Shown: positions 1 through 5,534, counted from the stretch's first letter. The stretch: DNA of 9,360 nucleotides from Lentisphaeria bacterium (GCA_017540385.1 JAFYBD010000154.1:1-9360); one strand, 5' to 3'. Notes: generated by a model from the sequence alone, not told the origin. Program-made: numbers and translations.

Positions 1-1206
1 CGGATGCGGGCCTTCCCAGACGCGGAAGAATCTCCCGTCGGCGGGGACGGCCTCGTCCGGGTTCTCACGGACGATCCAGCAGCAGAAGAGGAAGACGAGG
101 AAGACCAGCAGGGCGCGCTGCGGCAGGAAATAGAACAGGAACATCGCGAAGAGGATCGTCCACAGGAACGACGCGAGACAGAGCAGACCCATGCGTTTCG
201 AGGCGCGGAAGAGCGTCAGGACGGCCACCGCGAAGAACGGCAGGAAGACGAAGTCGAGGATCAGCTGGAACCCGGACTGGAACGGGTGGTCATGCGGCGG
301 CAGGAAGAAATAGAACGCAGGGAAGATGACGGCCGCGAGCGCGAGATACAGGAGCGCCGTCCGGCGGCGGCGCACGAACCACGCGATCAGGACCAGCGCG
401 AGGGCCGCCCAGAGGTATTCGAGGGGCGGGAAACGGACGTTCGCGACTTCCTTGCTGGTTCCGGCGAAATCGACGAACGCGGTCGAGACGCGTTCGAAGA
501 AGTTCATCTTCATCGGCCAGAACCGCTGGTTGCCGACCGACCGCGCGCGGAGCATGCCCGGGGCGACCTGGGCGAACCCGAAGAGCGCACCGGCGGCCGC
601 GACGGCCATGCCGCCGACGATGCGCTTGATCGTGGCGCGGGGAAGCGTCGCACGGGCCTTCCACGCGTCGTACGCCCAGATCGCGAAGACCGCGCCGCAG
701 AACCCCTCGAAATACGCGTGGGTATTCGTGAGGAGCGCGAGCAGGAGCCCGAAGAGCAGGGGGCGCGCAAGGCGTCGGCTCCAGACGGACGCCAGCAGGA
801 AGATCAGCAGCGGGATCGGAGCGTAACACCGCGCGACCACGGGGTACCAGAAGAGCATCCCGGAGGAACACAGCACGAGGGCTTTCAGCGGGAGCGAAAA
901 CGGCGCCCGGAAGATGAAAAAGGCTCCGGCGGCGGTCAGGAACGCCCAGGAGAGGAGGTTCATGCACAGGACGGGCGCGCCGTTGGCCGCGAAGACGTGG
1001 AGCATGAGGTACCAGGGGACGAAATGCCCCTCCCATTTCATGGCGGAGAAGATCTCCGGGACCGTGCAGTCGCGCGCGATGAGCCACGCCTGAAGTTCGT
1101 CCGCCCAGGGTTCGTGCCGGAGCACGAGGACGAACGTGACCGCCGCATAGGCCGCGAAGAGCAGCCACCGCGGGAGCAGGTCTTTGGCGCGGTCGGTCGG
1201 CTTCAT
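1..1206 (-). CDS. GT-C-like multi-pass membrane glycosyltransferase (3' end beyond window)
   Basis: An open frame of 402 codons runs from the ATG at 1206 to the left edge without a stop, so the C-terminus is missing. The product is strongly hydrophobic, with about nine to ten likely membrane segments (for example near residues 13-30, 80-98, 105-120, 130-142, 150-160, 195-213, 265-278, 285-301, 315-333 and 342-375). After the first segment comes the loop HEPWADELQAWLIARD (31-46). Its acidic pair D36-E37 sits where GT-C enzymes (GT39/PMT-like) carry the catalytic Asp/Glu facing the periplasm, and EGHFVPWYLM follows at 59-68. I recognise the pattern from bacterial GT39-like proteins that are usually annotated hypothetical. 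These enzymes use polyprenyl-phosphate sugars as donors; the acceptor here is unknown. Its ATG overlaps the TGA of the upstream flippase-like gene (ATGA) and has no clear Shine-Dalgarno, so translation is probably coupled. The membrane topology and family are well supported; the reaction is inferred. Confidence 0.8.
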   Translation of the reverse strand, partial: MKPTDRAKDLLPRWLLFAAYAAVTFVLVLRHEPWADELQAWLIARDCTVPEIFSAMKWEGHFVPWYLMLHVFAANGAPVLCMNLLSWAFLTAAGAFFIFRAPFSLPLKALVLCSSGMLFWYPVVARCYAPIPLLIFLLASVWSRRLARPLLFGLLLALLTNTHAYFEGFCGAVFAIWAYDAWKARATLPRATIKRIVGGMAVAAAGALFGFAQVAPGMLRARSVGNQRFWPMKMNFFERVSTAFVDFAGTSKEVANVRFPPLEYLWAALALVLIAWFVRRRRTALLYLALAAVIFPAFYFFLPPHDHPFQSGFQLILDFVFLPFFAVAVLTLFRASKRMGLLCLASFLWTILFAMFLFYFLPQRALLVFLVFLFCCWIVRENPDEAVPADGRFFRVWEGPHP

Positions 1207-2240
1207 GGCGCGTCGGGGGCGGGGGCGCGTTTGCGCGCGGGGTTGTCGAAGAGGAAGAAGAACCCGCCGAAGAGGCCGCCGGCGATGATGACGGCGGTCA
1301 TGACGAGCGTGGGGGCGAGGGCGGAAACGTCGCAGTCCTGCACCCCGGCGAGGGCGGCGCCGAGGATGGCCGCGACGATCGGGGCGAAGAGCGGCGCGAG
1401 GCCGGGCGTGAACGCCAGACACACGCAGTAGAAGCACAGCCCGAGCACGAAATTCACGCCGGCGATGCTCGCGAGGACGCAGAGGACGAGCTCTTTTTTC
1501 GCGTCGCGGTAGGAGTCGAGCGCTTCCAGCATCCGGGAGAAGAACCCGCGCGAGAGCCTGTCCGCGAGGGATTCGCCCCAGCGGAAGACGGCGAGCTTTT
1601 CCAGCGTCCGGTGCATGAGCACCGCGGCCGCCACCGCCAGCCCTGCGGCAGAACCCGCCAGCAGCACGTACGTCAGGAGTTTCGCGCGGGGTTCGGCGTC
1701 CTGAAGATACCGCCAGGAGAAGGGCAGGGCGAGGAACGCGGTCAGGAAGATGCCGATCATGCCGGTGAACCGGTCCATGAGGATCGTGAAAACGCCGTCG
1801 AATTTCTGTCCTTTCGGGACCCGGTAAGCCAGAAATCCCGCCCGGATCACGTCGCCGCCGATGGCCCCGCCGGGCATCACGAGCGAGAAGAAAAACGACT
1901 GCGTGGTGAGGGAAAAAGCGGAGAAAAGCGAGCACGGAATGGCGCGGTACGCCAGCAGCAGCCGCCACCGCCAGGCGTTCACGAAGAGATGCACGATGTA
2001 GAGGACGAACGCAGCCGCGAGCCATGCCCAGTTCAGCGAACGGAAGTCGAATCCTTCGAACGTGCCGTGTTTCCGCGACGTATGGACGAGCACGGCCACG
2101 ATTGCCGCCGTCACTCCGATCTTCAGGGCGTATTTCAGGAGCGTGGAGAAGGTGCCTCCGTCATGCCGTCCCTGCGGCATTTCCCCGGTGGGGGCTTCCT
2201 CCGTGGCGCAGGGGTCGTTCGGGGGCGCGGTTTTCTTCAT
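1203..2240 (-). CDS. UPF0104 / LPG-synthase-TM-domain (AglD_N-like) flippase-type membrane protein
   Basis: The frame encodes 345 aa with about eight membrane segments (near 33-53, 71-90, 104-121, 150-175, 187-208, 248-275, 284-300 and 308-330). Family hallmarks are visible: NAWRWRLLL (88-96), a Pro-Gly-rich loop followed by GGDVIRAGFL (128-137), and MDRFTGMIG (155-163). These match the membrane domain shared by MprF, archaeal AglD and YbhN (TIGR00374-type), which moves or modifies lipid-linked substrates. No soluble synthetase domain is present, so lysyl-PG synthesis is not expected. The first 30 residues are polar and Pro-rich. The ATG at 2240 lacks a good ribosome-binding site and Met21 (2180) is a plausible alternative start. 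It is first in an operon with the GT-C-like gene, with a 4-bp ATGA overlap. I infer a joint role in building or exporting a lipid-linked glycan; the substrate cannot be read from sequence. Confidence 0.85.
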   Translation of the reverse strand: MKKTAPPNDPCATEEAPTGEMPQGRHDGGTFSTLLKYALKIGVTAAIVAVLVHTSRKHGTFEGFDFRSLNWAWLAAAFVLYIVHLFVNAWRWRLLLAYRAIPCSLFSAFSLTTQSFFFSLVMPGGAIGGDVIRAGFLAYRVPKGQKFDGVFTILMDRFTGMIGIFLTAFLALPFSWRYLQDAEPRAKLLTYVLLAGSAAGLAVAAAVLMHRTLEKLAVFRWGESLADRLSRGFFSRMLEALDSYRDAKKELVLCVLASIAGVNFVLGLCFYCVCLAFTPGLAPLFAPIVAAILGAALAGVQDCDVSALAPTLVMTAVIIAGGLFGGFFFLFDNPARKRAPAPDAP

Positions 2241-2269
2241 GATTTTCGGTGTTTTTTCCGGTTTCGGGG

Positions 2270-2298
2270 TTGCAGTTTTCGGGTTCCGGGACTATATT
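2270..2298 (+). promoter_or_regulatory. Putative sigma70-like promoter for ymdB-nadC
   Basis: TTGCAG (2270-2275) is followed after 17 bp by TATATT (2293-2298, 5 of 6 to consensus). The -35 is weak (3 of 6). Transcription would start near 2305, about 70 nt before the ymdB start and just before the palindrome at 2310-2342. Prediction from sequence only. Confidence 0.4.
2291..2296 (-). promoter_or_regulatory. Putative -10 element for the flippase/glycosyltransferase operon
   Basis: Read on the minus strand this is TATAGT (5 of 6 to TATAAT), about 50 nt upstream of the ATG at 2240. It overlaps the plus-strand TATATT in the same AT-rich core, so the two divergent operons may share one promoter region. 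No good -35 lies at 15-18 bp (only A/T-rich hexamers), so the call is weak. Confidence 0.25.
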
Positions 2299-2309
2299 TT
2301 GTTCCGGTC

Positions 2310-2342
2310 TGAAAAATATACCGCCTGCGGCGGCATTTTTCA
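2310..2342. repeat. 33-nt palindrome, terminator-like in both directions
   Basis: TGAAAAAT (2310-2317) is the exact reverse complement of ATTTTTCA (2335-2342). Inside lies CCGCC-TGC-GGCGG (2321-2333). The fold is an 8-bp A/U outer stem and a 5-bp G/C inner stem with a small internal loop. A GC stem followed by a T-run on either strand is the shape of a bidirectional intrinsic terminator. It lies between divergent genes rather than convergent ones and almost at the predicted 5' end of the ymdB transcript. It could be an attenuator or a 5'-protective hairpin. Confidence 0.5.
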
Positions 2343-2376
2343 AATCGAATCGGCAAACAATTTTGACGCAAGGGGA

Positions 2377-3186
2377 ATGAAATTGAGCGGAGCTACGCTG
2401 AATCTGCTGTTCATCGGCGACGTCGTCGGCAAGGGCGGACGCAAGGCTGTGAAGGCCCTGGTCCCGCAGCTGAAACAGCAGTATATGTGCACGTTTGTGA
2501 TCGCAAACGGCGAGAACTGCGCGGCCGGAGCCGGACTGAACCAGTCCTGCCTGCGCGAGATGGACGGCGTGGACGTCTTCACCTCCGGCGACCACACCTG
2601 GGACCGCAAGGAATTTGAGGACGAAATCCGCGGGATGAAGAACGTCGTGCGGCCGGCCAACATGAGCAAGCTCCAGCCGGGCCGCGGCTGGCTCTGCACG
2701 CGTAACCCCGCCGGGGGCGACGTCGCGGTCATCTCGCTGATGGGCAAGGTCTTCATGAAGGACAGCGCCTACTGCCCGTTCGAGACCGCCGAACAGATCC
2801 TCACGCAGATACCGATCACCTGCAAGTGCATCGTCGTGGACATCCACGCCGAGGCCACCAGCGAAAAGGCCGCCCTCGCGTGGTTCCTGGACGGACGCGT
2901 GACAGCCGTGCTCGGCACCCATACCCATGTTCAGACCGCGGACGCGCGCATCCTGCCCGGCGGAACGGCGTTCATCTCGGACGTCGGCATGGTCGGCGCC
3001 GCCGATTCCATCCTCGGGCGCGCCGTGCCGGACGTGATCGCGAAGTTCCGCACCGGCATGCCGCACAAATTCCCCGTGGTCGAGACCGGCATCCGCCTGG
3101 ACGCGGCCGTGATCCGTTACGATATGACGACCGGCAGGGCACTGGAGATCAAGCCGATCTCCGTGATGTACGAACCGGAATCCTGA
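2377..3186 (+). CDS. ymdB: YmdB-family metallophosphoesterase (2',3'-cyclic-nucleotide phosphodiesterase type)
   Basis: Cytosolic binuclear-metal phosphoesterase of the TIGR00282/YmdB family, 269 aa, close to the usual 260-270. In Bacillus subtilis, YmdB hydrolyses cyclic nucleotides and affects biofilm and motility switching; the role here is unknown. Metal-ligand motifs, in order: FIGDVVG (D14), NGEN (E46, N47), GDHTWD (H73), DIHAEATSEK (H157) and GTHTHVQTAD (H182, H184), then SDVGMVG (201-207). The usual GNH motif is GDH here (D72), a substitution at a metal-binding position. The frame is open far upstream, but homology begins at about residue 8 (LNLLFIGD). The ATG at 2377 has AGGGG only 1 nt ahead of it. 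TTG at 2383 has that AGGGG at 7-nt spacing, and CTG at 2398 would align best with the family N-terminus; I keep the ATG by convention. nadC follows after 43 nt, probably co-transcribed. Confidence 0.93.
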   Translation: MKLSGATLNLLFIGDVVGKGGRKAVKALVPQLKQQYMCTFVIANGENCAAGAGLNQSCLREMDGVDVFTSGDHTWDRKEFEDEIRGMKNVVRPANMSKLQPGRGWLCTRNPAGGDVAVISLMGKVFMKDSAYCPFETAEQILTQIPITCKCIVVDIHAEATSEKAALAWFLDGRVTAVLGTHTHVQTADARILPGGTAFISDVGMVGAADSILGRAVPDVIAKFRTGMPHKFPVVETGIRLDAAVIRYDMTTGRALEIKPISVMYEPES

Positions 3187-3215
3187 CGAGAACCCAAACA
3201 ACCTGACACACTACT

Positions 3216-3220
3216 GGAGA
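3216..3220 (+). promoter_or_regulatory. Ribosome-binding site of nadC
   Basis: GGAGA, 9 nt upstream of the ATG at 3230. It fixes the nadC start and is the clearest Shine-Dalgarno on the plus strand of this window. Confidence 0.75.
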
Positions 3221-3229
3221 TTATAGATT

Positions 3230-4090
3230 ATGGCGATCCCCGAAATCGACTGGAAACGCACCGATATCCTGATACAACTGGCCCTCGAGGAGGATCTGGG
3301 CGACATCGGCGACGCCACCACGAACGCCGTCATCCCCGCCGACCTGAAGGCCACGGCCGTCCTGATCGCGAAAGAGGAACTCGTCTGCGCCGGGCTCCCG
3401 GTGGCCGAACGACTCTTCCACACGCTCGACCCGAATATCGTTTTCACGTCGAAAGTCCGCGAGGGCGAACTCTGTCCGCGCGGCACGATCATGGCCGAGA
3501 TCACCGGTCCGGCGCGCATGCTCCTCACCGGCGAACGCACCGCGCTGAATTTCCTCCAGCGTCTCTGCGGCGTGGCCACCGCGTCGCACCAGTATCAGGA
3601 GCTCGCCGGGAACCGCGCGGAGATCCTCGATACGCGGAAGACCACGCCGGGCTGGCGCAACCTCGAGAAATACGCCGTGGCCACCGGCGGCGCGCACAAT
3701 CACCGCATCGGGCTCTATGACCGGATCATGATCAAGGACAATCACCGCGAGCTCGCCGGGATGGAGGGCAAAGGCGGCATCCTGCGTTCGGTCCGGCGCG
3801 CCCGTGAAATGTATCCCCAGCTCGAAGTCGAGGTCGAGGTCGATTCCCTCGAGGAACTCGACGAGGCGCTGCTCTCCGGCGCGGAGTACATCCTGCTCGA
3901 CAATATGGACAACGAGCAGGTCGTGAAGGCCGTTGGGATCGCGCGGAACAAGGCGCGGCTCGAGGCCAGCGGCAACGTCACGCTCGGGCGCATCCCGACG
4001 CTCTCGGAGACCGGCGTGGACTACATCTCCTCCGGCGCGCTGACACATTCGGTGAAGTCCAGCGATATTTCGATGGACATCAGGATCTGA
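3230..4090 (+). CDS. nadC: Nicotinate-nucleotide pyrophosphorylase (quinolinate phosphoribosyltransferase)
   Basis: Converts quinolinate and PRPP to nicotinate mononucleotide, CO2 and pyrophosphate in de novo NAD synthesis; cytosolic. The 286-aa product is family-typical in length and spans the N-terminal domain and the alpha/beta barrel. Visible motifs: ALEEDLGDIGDATT (18-31), GERTALNFLQRLCGVAT (101-117, with the active-site Arg), LDTRKTTPGWRNLEKYAV (133-150), NHR (157-159), IKDNH (168-172), EVEVEV (199-204), LLDNM (222-226), EASGNV (245-250) and TGVDYISSGALTHS (261-274). The stretch before NHR reads GGAH where GGGx is usual; this is probably neutral. The start is clear: GGAGA at 3216-3220 lies 9 nt before the ATG. 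nadA and nadB are not in the window. The 3' end overlaps the convergent release-factor-like gene by 11 bp. Confidence 0.97.
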   Translation: MAIPEIDWKRTDILIQLALEEDLGDIGDATTNAVIPADLKATAVLIAKEELVCAGLPVAERLFHTLDPNIVFTSKVREGELCPRGTIMAEITGPARMLLTGERTALNFLQRLCGVATASHQYQELAGNRAEILDTRKTTPGWRNLEKYAVATGGAHNHRIGLYDRIMIKDNHRELAGMEGKGGILRSVRRAREMYPQLEVEVEVDSLEELDEALLSGAEYILLDNMDNEQVVKAVGIARNKARLEASGNVTLGRIPTLSETGVDYISSGALTHSVKSSDISMDIRI

Positions 4091-4574
4091 GGTCGGGACC
4101 GGCCTCTTTCGCCGGTCTCAGCTCGCAATAACGCCTCCACACGGCGGGGTGTTTCCGCATGGCGCGTTCGAGCTGCGAAACGGAGACGCCGCATTGTTCC
4201 GCCGTCTCCGAGAGGTCGTAATCCGTCTCGTTCAGCCGGTCGAACAGCTCCGCGATCCACGGGATCAGACGCGCGTGATTCGAAGGCGAGGGAGAGGGCA
4301 GCAGCGCGAACCCGGCATCGGGTTCGGCGTGGATGTTCATGGCGATTTCGTACCGGAGCTTCCGGAGGGCGATGTGACGGTTCCGCGACTGGCTGCGTTC
4401 CTCGTTCGCGGACACGGCGATCCCTGTGGGACGGTGTTTCAGGCGCACGGCGGAGGACGTCTTGTTGATCTTCTGGCCGCCGTTCCCGGTCCCTTTCTGC
4501 ATGATGAAGTCGCATGCGCGCAGGAGCGCGTCGTCGTCGGCCGCTAGCCAGGCGTTGCGTTCGGTGGCGGTCAT
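4080..4574 (-). CDS. Stand-alone release-factor-like protein with GGQ domain (ribosome rescue type)
   Basis: Predicted peptidyl-tRNA hydrolase of the RF-1 domain family (PF00472), 164 aa, acting in the ribosomal peptidyl-transferase centre. Residues 28-75 hold the domain core: GTGNGGQKINKTSSAVRL with the GGQ at 32-34, then HRPTGIAVSANEERSQSRNRHIALRKLR. The codon-reading domains of RF1/RF2 are absent, as in ArfB and other rescue factors. The C-terminal part is not ArfB's basic mRNA-channel tail. Residues 100-150 look helical and include a helix-turn-helix-like stretch, ETAEQCGVSVSQLERAMRK (123-141). I use the ATG at 4574, just before the conserved domain; its Shine-Dalgarno is poor, and it begins 23 nt after the lipoprotein stop, so coupling or read-through is likely. 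The last 11 bp overlap the 3' end of nadC on the other strand. GGQ chemistry is confident; the rescue role is inferred from the family. Confidence 0.85.
   Translation of the reverse strand: MTATERNAWLAADDDALLRACDFIMQKGTGNGGQKINKTSSAVRLKHRPTGIAVSANEERSQSRNRHIALRKLRYEIAMNIHAEPDAGFALLPSPSPSNHARLIPWIAELFDRLNETDYDLSETAEQCGVSVSQLERAMRKHPAVWRRYCELRPAKEAGPDLRS
4095..4119 (+). terminator. Hairpin just after nadC stop (possible terminator)
   Basis: GACCGGC (4097-4103) pairs with GCCGGTC (4111-4117) across a 7-nt loop. Two more pairs (one G-U) extend the stem to 9. It begins 5 nt after the nadC stop and lies inside the 3' coding end of the opposite gene. No T-run follows, so it may only slow transcription or protect the 3' end. 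Confidence 0.35.
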
Positions 4575-4597
4575 GAGGGGAAACGGGAAAAAGCGGT

Positions 4598-5035
4598 TCA
4601 GCGGCGGCGTTTCGCCGCGATATGAATGACCGGCGAGGCCCCGATCTCCTTGGCGACGGTGACGTCCATGCCCTCGTCGTTCGGCGCGGAGACCTCCAGC
4701 ACGTAATCGCTGCCGTAATTCACGATCGCCTCGTCGATGAGCGCGCGGAAGATCCGGTCGGCGTAGATCGAATTCTGCGGGGCGTACATGCCGGTCCCCG
4801 TGAGGCCCTTGCGCGTGAGCGCCAGGATCAGCGACTGCGTGGCCGAACGCACCAGCTGGTCGTCGGTCAGAAGCACCACGGACGGCGTCCCGGCGGGTTC
4901 GACGGGATCGACGGCGGGCGTATCCGGGGGCGGATTGTCCTTGTTCCAGTAATCGTGCCAGCAGTCGGCGCAGGAGGTGAGCAGGAGGGGAGCGAAGAGG
5001 AGAAGCGAGAGGGAAACAGCGCGGAACGTTTTCAT
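4598..5035 (-). CDS. Small predicted lipoprotein, function unknown
   Basis: 145-aa protein with a lipoprotein signal peptide: a Lys/Arg start (MKTFR), a hydrophobic core (residues 6-19) and a lipobox L-T-S-C with the acylated Cys at 22. A Pro-rich linker (34-51) leads to a mature domain of about 90 residues with a helical stretch (57-78), a second helix (89-107, IYADRIFRALIDEAIVNYG) and a beta-like segment DYVLEVSAP (110-118), ending in basic KRRR. It should be anchored to a membrane facing the periplasm. The helix-strand order faintly recalls LpoB-like penicillin-binding-protein activators, but key motifs are not evident, so I assign no function. The start is well supported: AGGAGT (5043-5048) lies 7 nt before the ATG. 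It follows a tRNA-Gly gene by 34 nt with no obvious promoter between, and the release-factor-like gene follows by 23 nt. Confidence 0.85.
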   Translation of the reverse strand: MKTFRAVSLSLLLFAPLLLTSCADCWHDYWNKDNPPPDTPAVDPVEPAGTPSVVLLTDDQLVRSATQSLILALTRKGLTGTGMYAPQNSIYADRIFRALIDEAIVNYGSDYVLEVSAPNDEGMDVTVAKEIGASPVIHIAAKRRR

Positions 5036-5042
5036 GGCCGGG

Positions 5043-5048
5043 ACTCCT
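5043..5048 (-). promoter_or_regulatory. Ribosome-binding site of the lipoprotein gene
   Basis: Minus-strand AGGAGT, 7 nt upstream of the ATG at 5035. It is a strong Shine-Dalgarno and confirms the chosen start. Confidence 0.75.
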
Positions 5049-5069
5049 GGACTCTTGATTTAAAATAAA

Positions 5070-5144
5070 TGGAGCGGGCGAAGGGAGTCGGACCCTCGAC
5101 AATCACGTTGGCAACGTGACGCTCTACCACTGAGCTACGCCCGC
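5070..5144 (-). tRNA. tRNA-Gly (anticodon GCC), downstream copy
   Basis: A full cloverleaf reads on the minus strand: acceptor GCGGGCG/CGCCCGC, D-arm GCTC-AGTGGTA-GAGC, anticodon stem TCACG/CGTGA with loop TTGCCAA (anticodon GCC), a 5-nt variable loop, and T-arm GAGGG-TCCGACT-CCCTT. The discriminator is T73 and CCA is encoded at 5072-5070. Position 55 in the T-loop is C, where U (pseudouridine) is nearly universal. It is identical over 75 nt to the copy 32 nt upstream and probably shares its transcript. Confidence 0.95.
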
Positions 5145-5176
5145 ATCAAGTACACCGGACGCTCCAAAAAAGAAAA

Positions 5177-5251
5177 TGGAGCGGGCGAAGGGAGTCGGAC
5201 CCTCGACAATCACGTTGGCAACGTGACGCTCTACCACTGAGCTACGCCCGC
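5177..5251 (-). tRNA. tRNA-Gly (anticodon GCC), upstream copy
   Basis: Identical in all 75 positions to the copy at 5070-5144, including the encoded CCA and the T-loop TCCGACT with C at position 55. The D-loop keeps G18-G19. A promoter-like pair lies just upstream at 5267-5294. The two copies form a tandem duplication with a 32-nt spacer. Confidence 0.95.
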
Positions 5252-5266
5252 AACCGGTATGTATTT

Positions 5267-5294
5267 AATCTAGCATCCATTCCCGAAAAATCAA
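5267..5294 (-). promoter_or_regulatory. Promoter of the tandem tRNA-Gly genes
   Basis: Minus strand TTGATT (5294-5289), a 16-bp spacer, then TAGATT (5272-5267) preceded by TGC, an extended -10. The -10 ends 15 nt before the tRNA 5' end. The same TTGATT/16-bp/TGn architecture precedes tRNA-Gln, which supports both calls. Confidence 0.6.
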
Positions 5295-5349
5295 GCTCGA
5301 AACGCACATTTTTCTCAAAAAAAGTCCGCTACGGGCCGTTCCAGCACCG

Positions 5350-5375
5350 AAAAACGCCGTTTCGGGCGCGTTTCC
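5350..5375 (-). terminator. Possible intrinsic terminator of tRNA-Gln
   Basis: On the minus strand AAACGC and GCGTTT form a 6-bp stem around a 10-nt loop, extendable by two G-U pairs, with the 3' arm running into T residues (GCGTTTTT). It starts about 10 nt after the tRNA-Gln CCA end. A second T7 run lies further on (plus-strand A-run near 5325-5331). The stem is short, so this is tentative. Confidence 0.35.
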
Positions 5376-5384
5376 GGGGGAAAA

Positions 5385-5458
5385 TGGCAACCCTGTCAGG
5401 ATTCGAACCTGAACTAAGTGGACCAAAACCACTTGTGCTGCCGTTACACCACAGGGTT
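5385..5458 (-). tRNA. tRNA-Gln (anticodon TTG)
   Basis: Minus-strand cloverleaf of 74 nt: acceptor AACCCTG/CAGGGTT, D-arm GTGT-AACGGCA-GCAC, anticodon stem AGTGG/CCACT with loop TTTTGGT (anticodon TTG), a 4-nt variable loop, and T-arm TCAGG-TTCGAAT-CCTGA. The discriminator is G73 and CCA is encoded. All standard tRNA features are present. It would read CAA and, by wobble, CAG. Confidence 0.95.
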
Positions 5459-5477
5459 GCGAAAACGGATGCTTCTT

Positions 5478-5505
5478 ACTATGCCACATTTTTGCCAAAA
5501 ATCAA
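5478..5505 (-). promoter_or_regulatory. Promoter of tRNA-Gln
   Basis: Minus strand TTGATT (5505-5500), a 16-bp spacer, then CATAGT (5483-5478) preceded by TGG, an extended -10. The -10 ends 19 nt before the tRNA 5' end. The arrangement mirrors the tRNA-Gly promoter. Confidence 0.55.
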
Positions 5506-5534
5506 GTCGAACGGGCGAAAAAGACGGCATTTTG

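Noticed and set aside
290..1168. 292-codon minus-strand frame
   Set aside because: It lies out of frame inside the glycosyltransferase gene and has the Arg/Pro/Gly-rich composition of a shadow frame.
4..1431. 475-codon plus-strand open frame rich in Glu, Arg and Gly
   Set aside because: It is antisense to the membrane glycosyltransferase, whose frame gives clean transmembrane segments and a D-E loop. The charged low-complexity composition is what the reverse strand of a GC-rich membrane gene produces.
2062..2376. In-frame upstream extension of ymdB
   Set aside because: It overlaps the divergent flippase-like gene and the promoter/palindrome region and has no family similarity; homology begins after 2397.
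2161..3201. 346-codon minus-strand frame opposite ymdB
   Set aside because: The plus-strand YmdB has all family motifs; the antisense frame has none and no ribosome-binding site.
4575..5102. In-frame upstream extension of the release-factor-like gene
   Set aside because: It runs through the lipoprotein gene in another frame and into tRNA-Gly; composition is Arg-rich shadow. The ATG at 4574 fits the domain start.
5070..5251. Duplicated tRNA-Gly as an integrase attachment site (att) of a mobile element
   Set aside because: The duplicate is a full-length identical gene 32 nt away with no integrase or cargo between; simple tandem duplication explains it.
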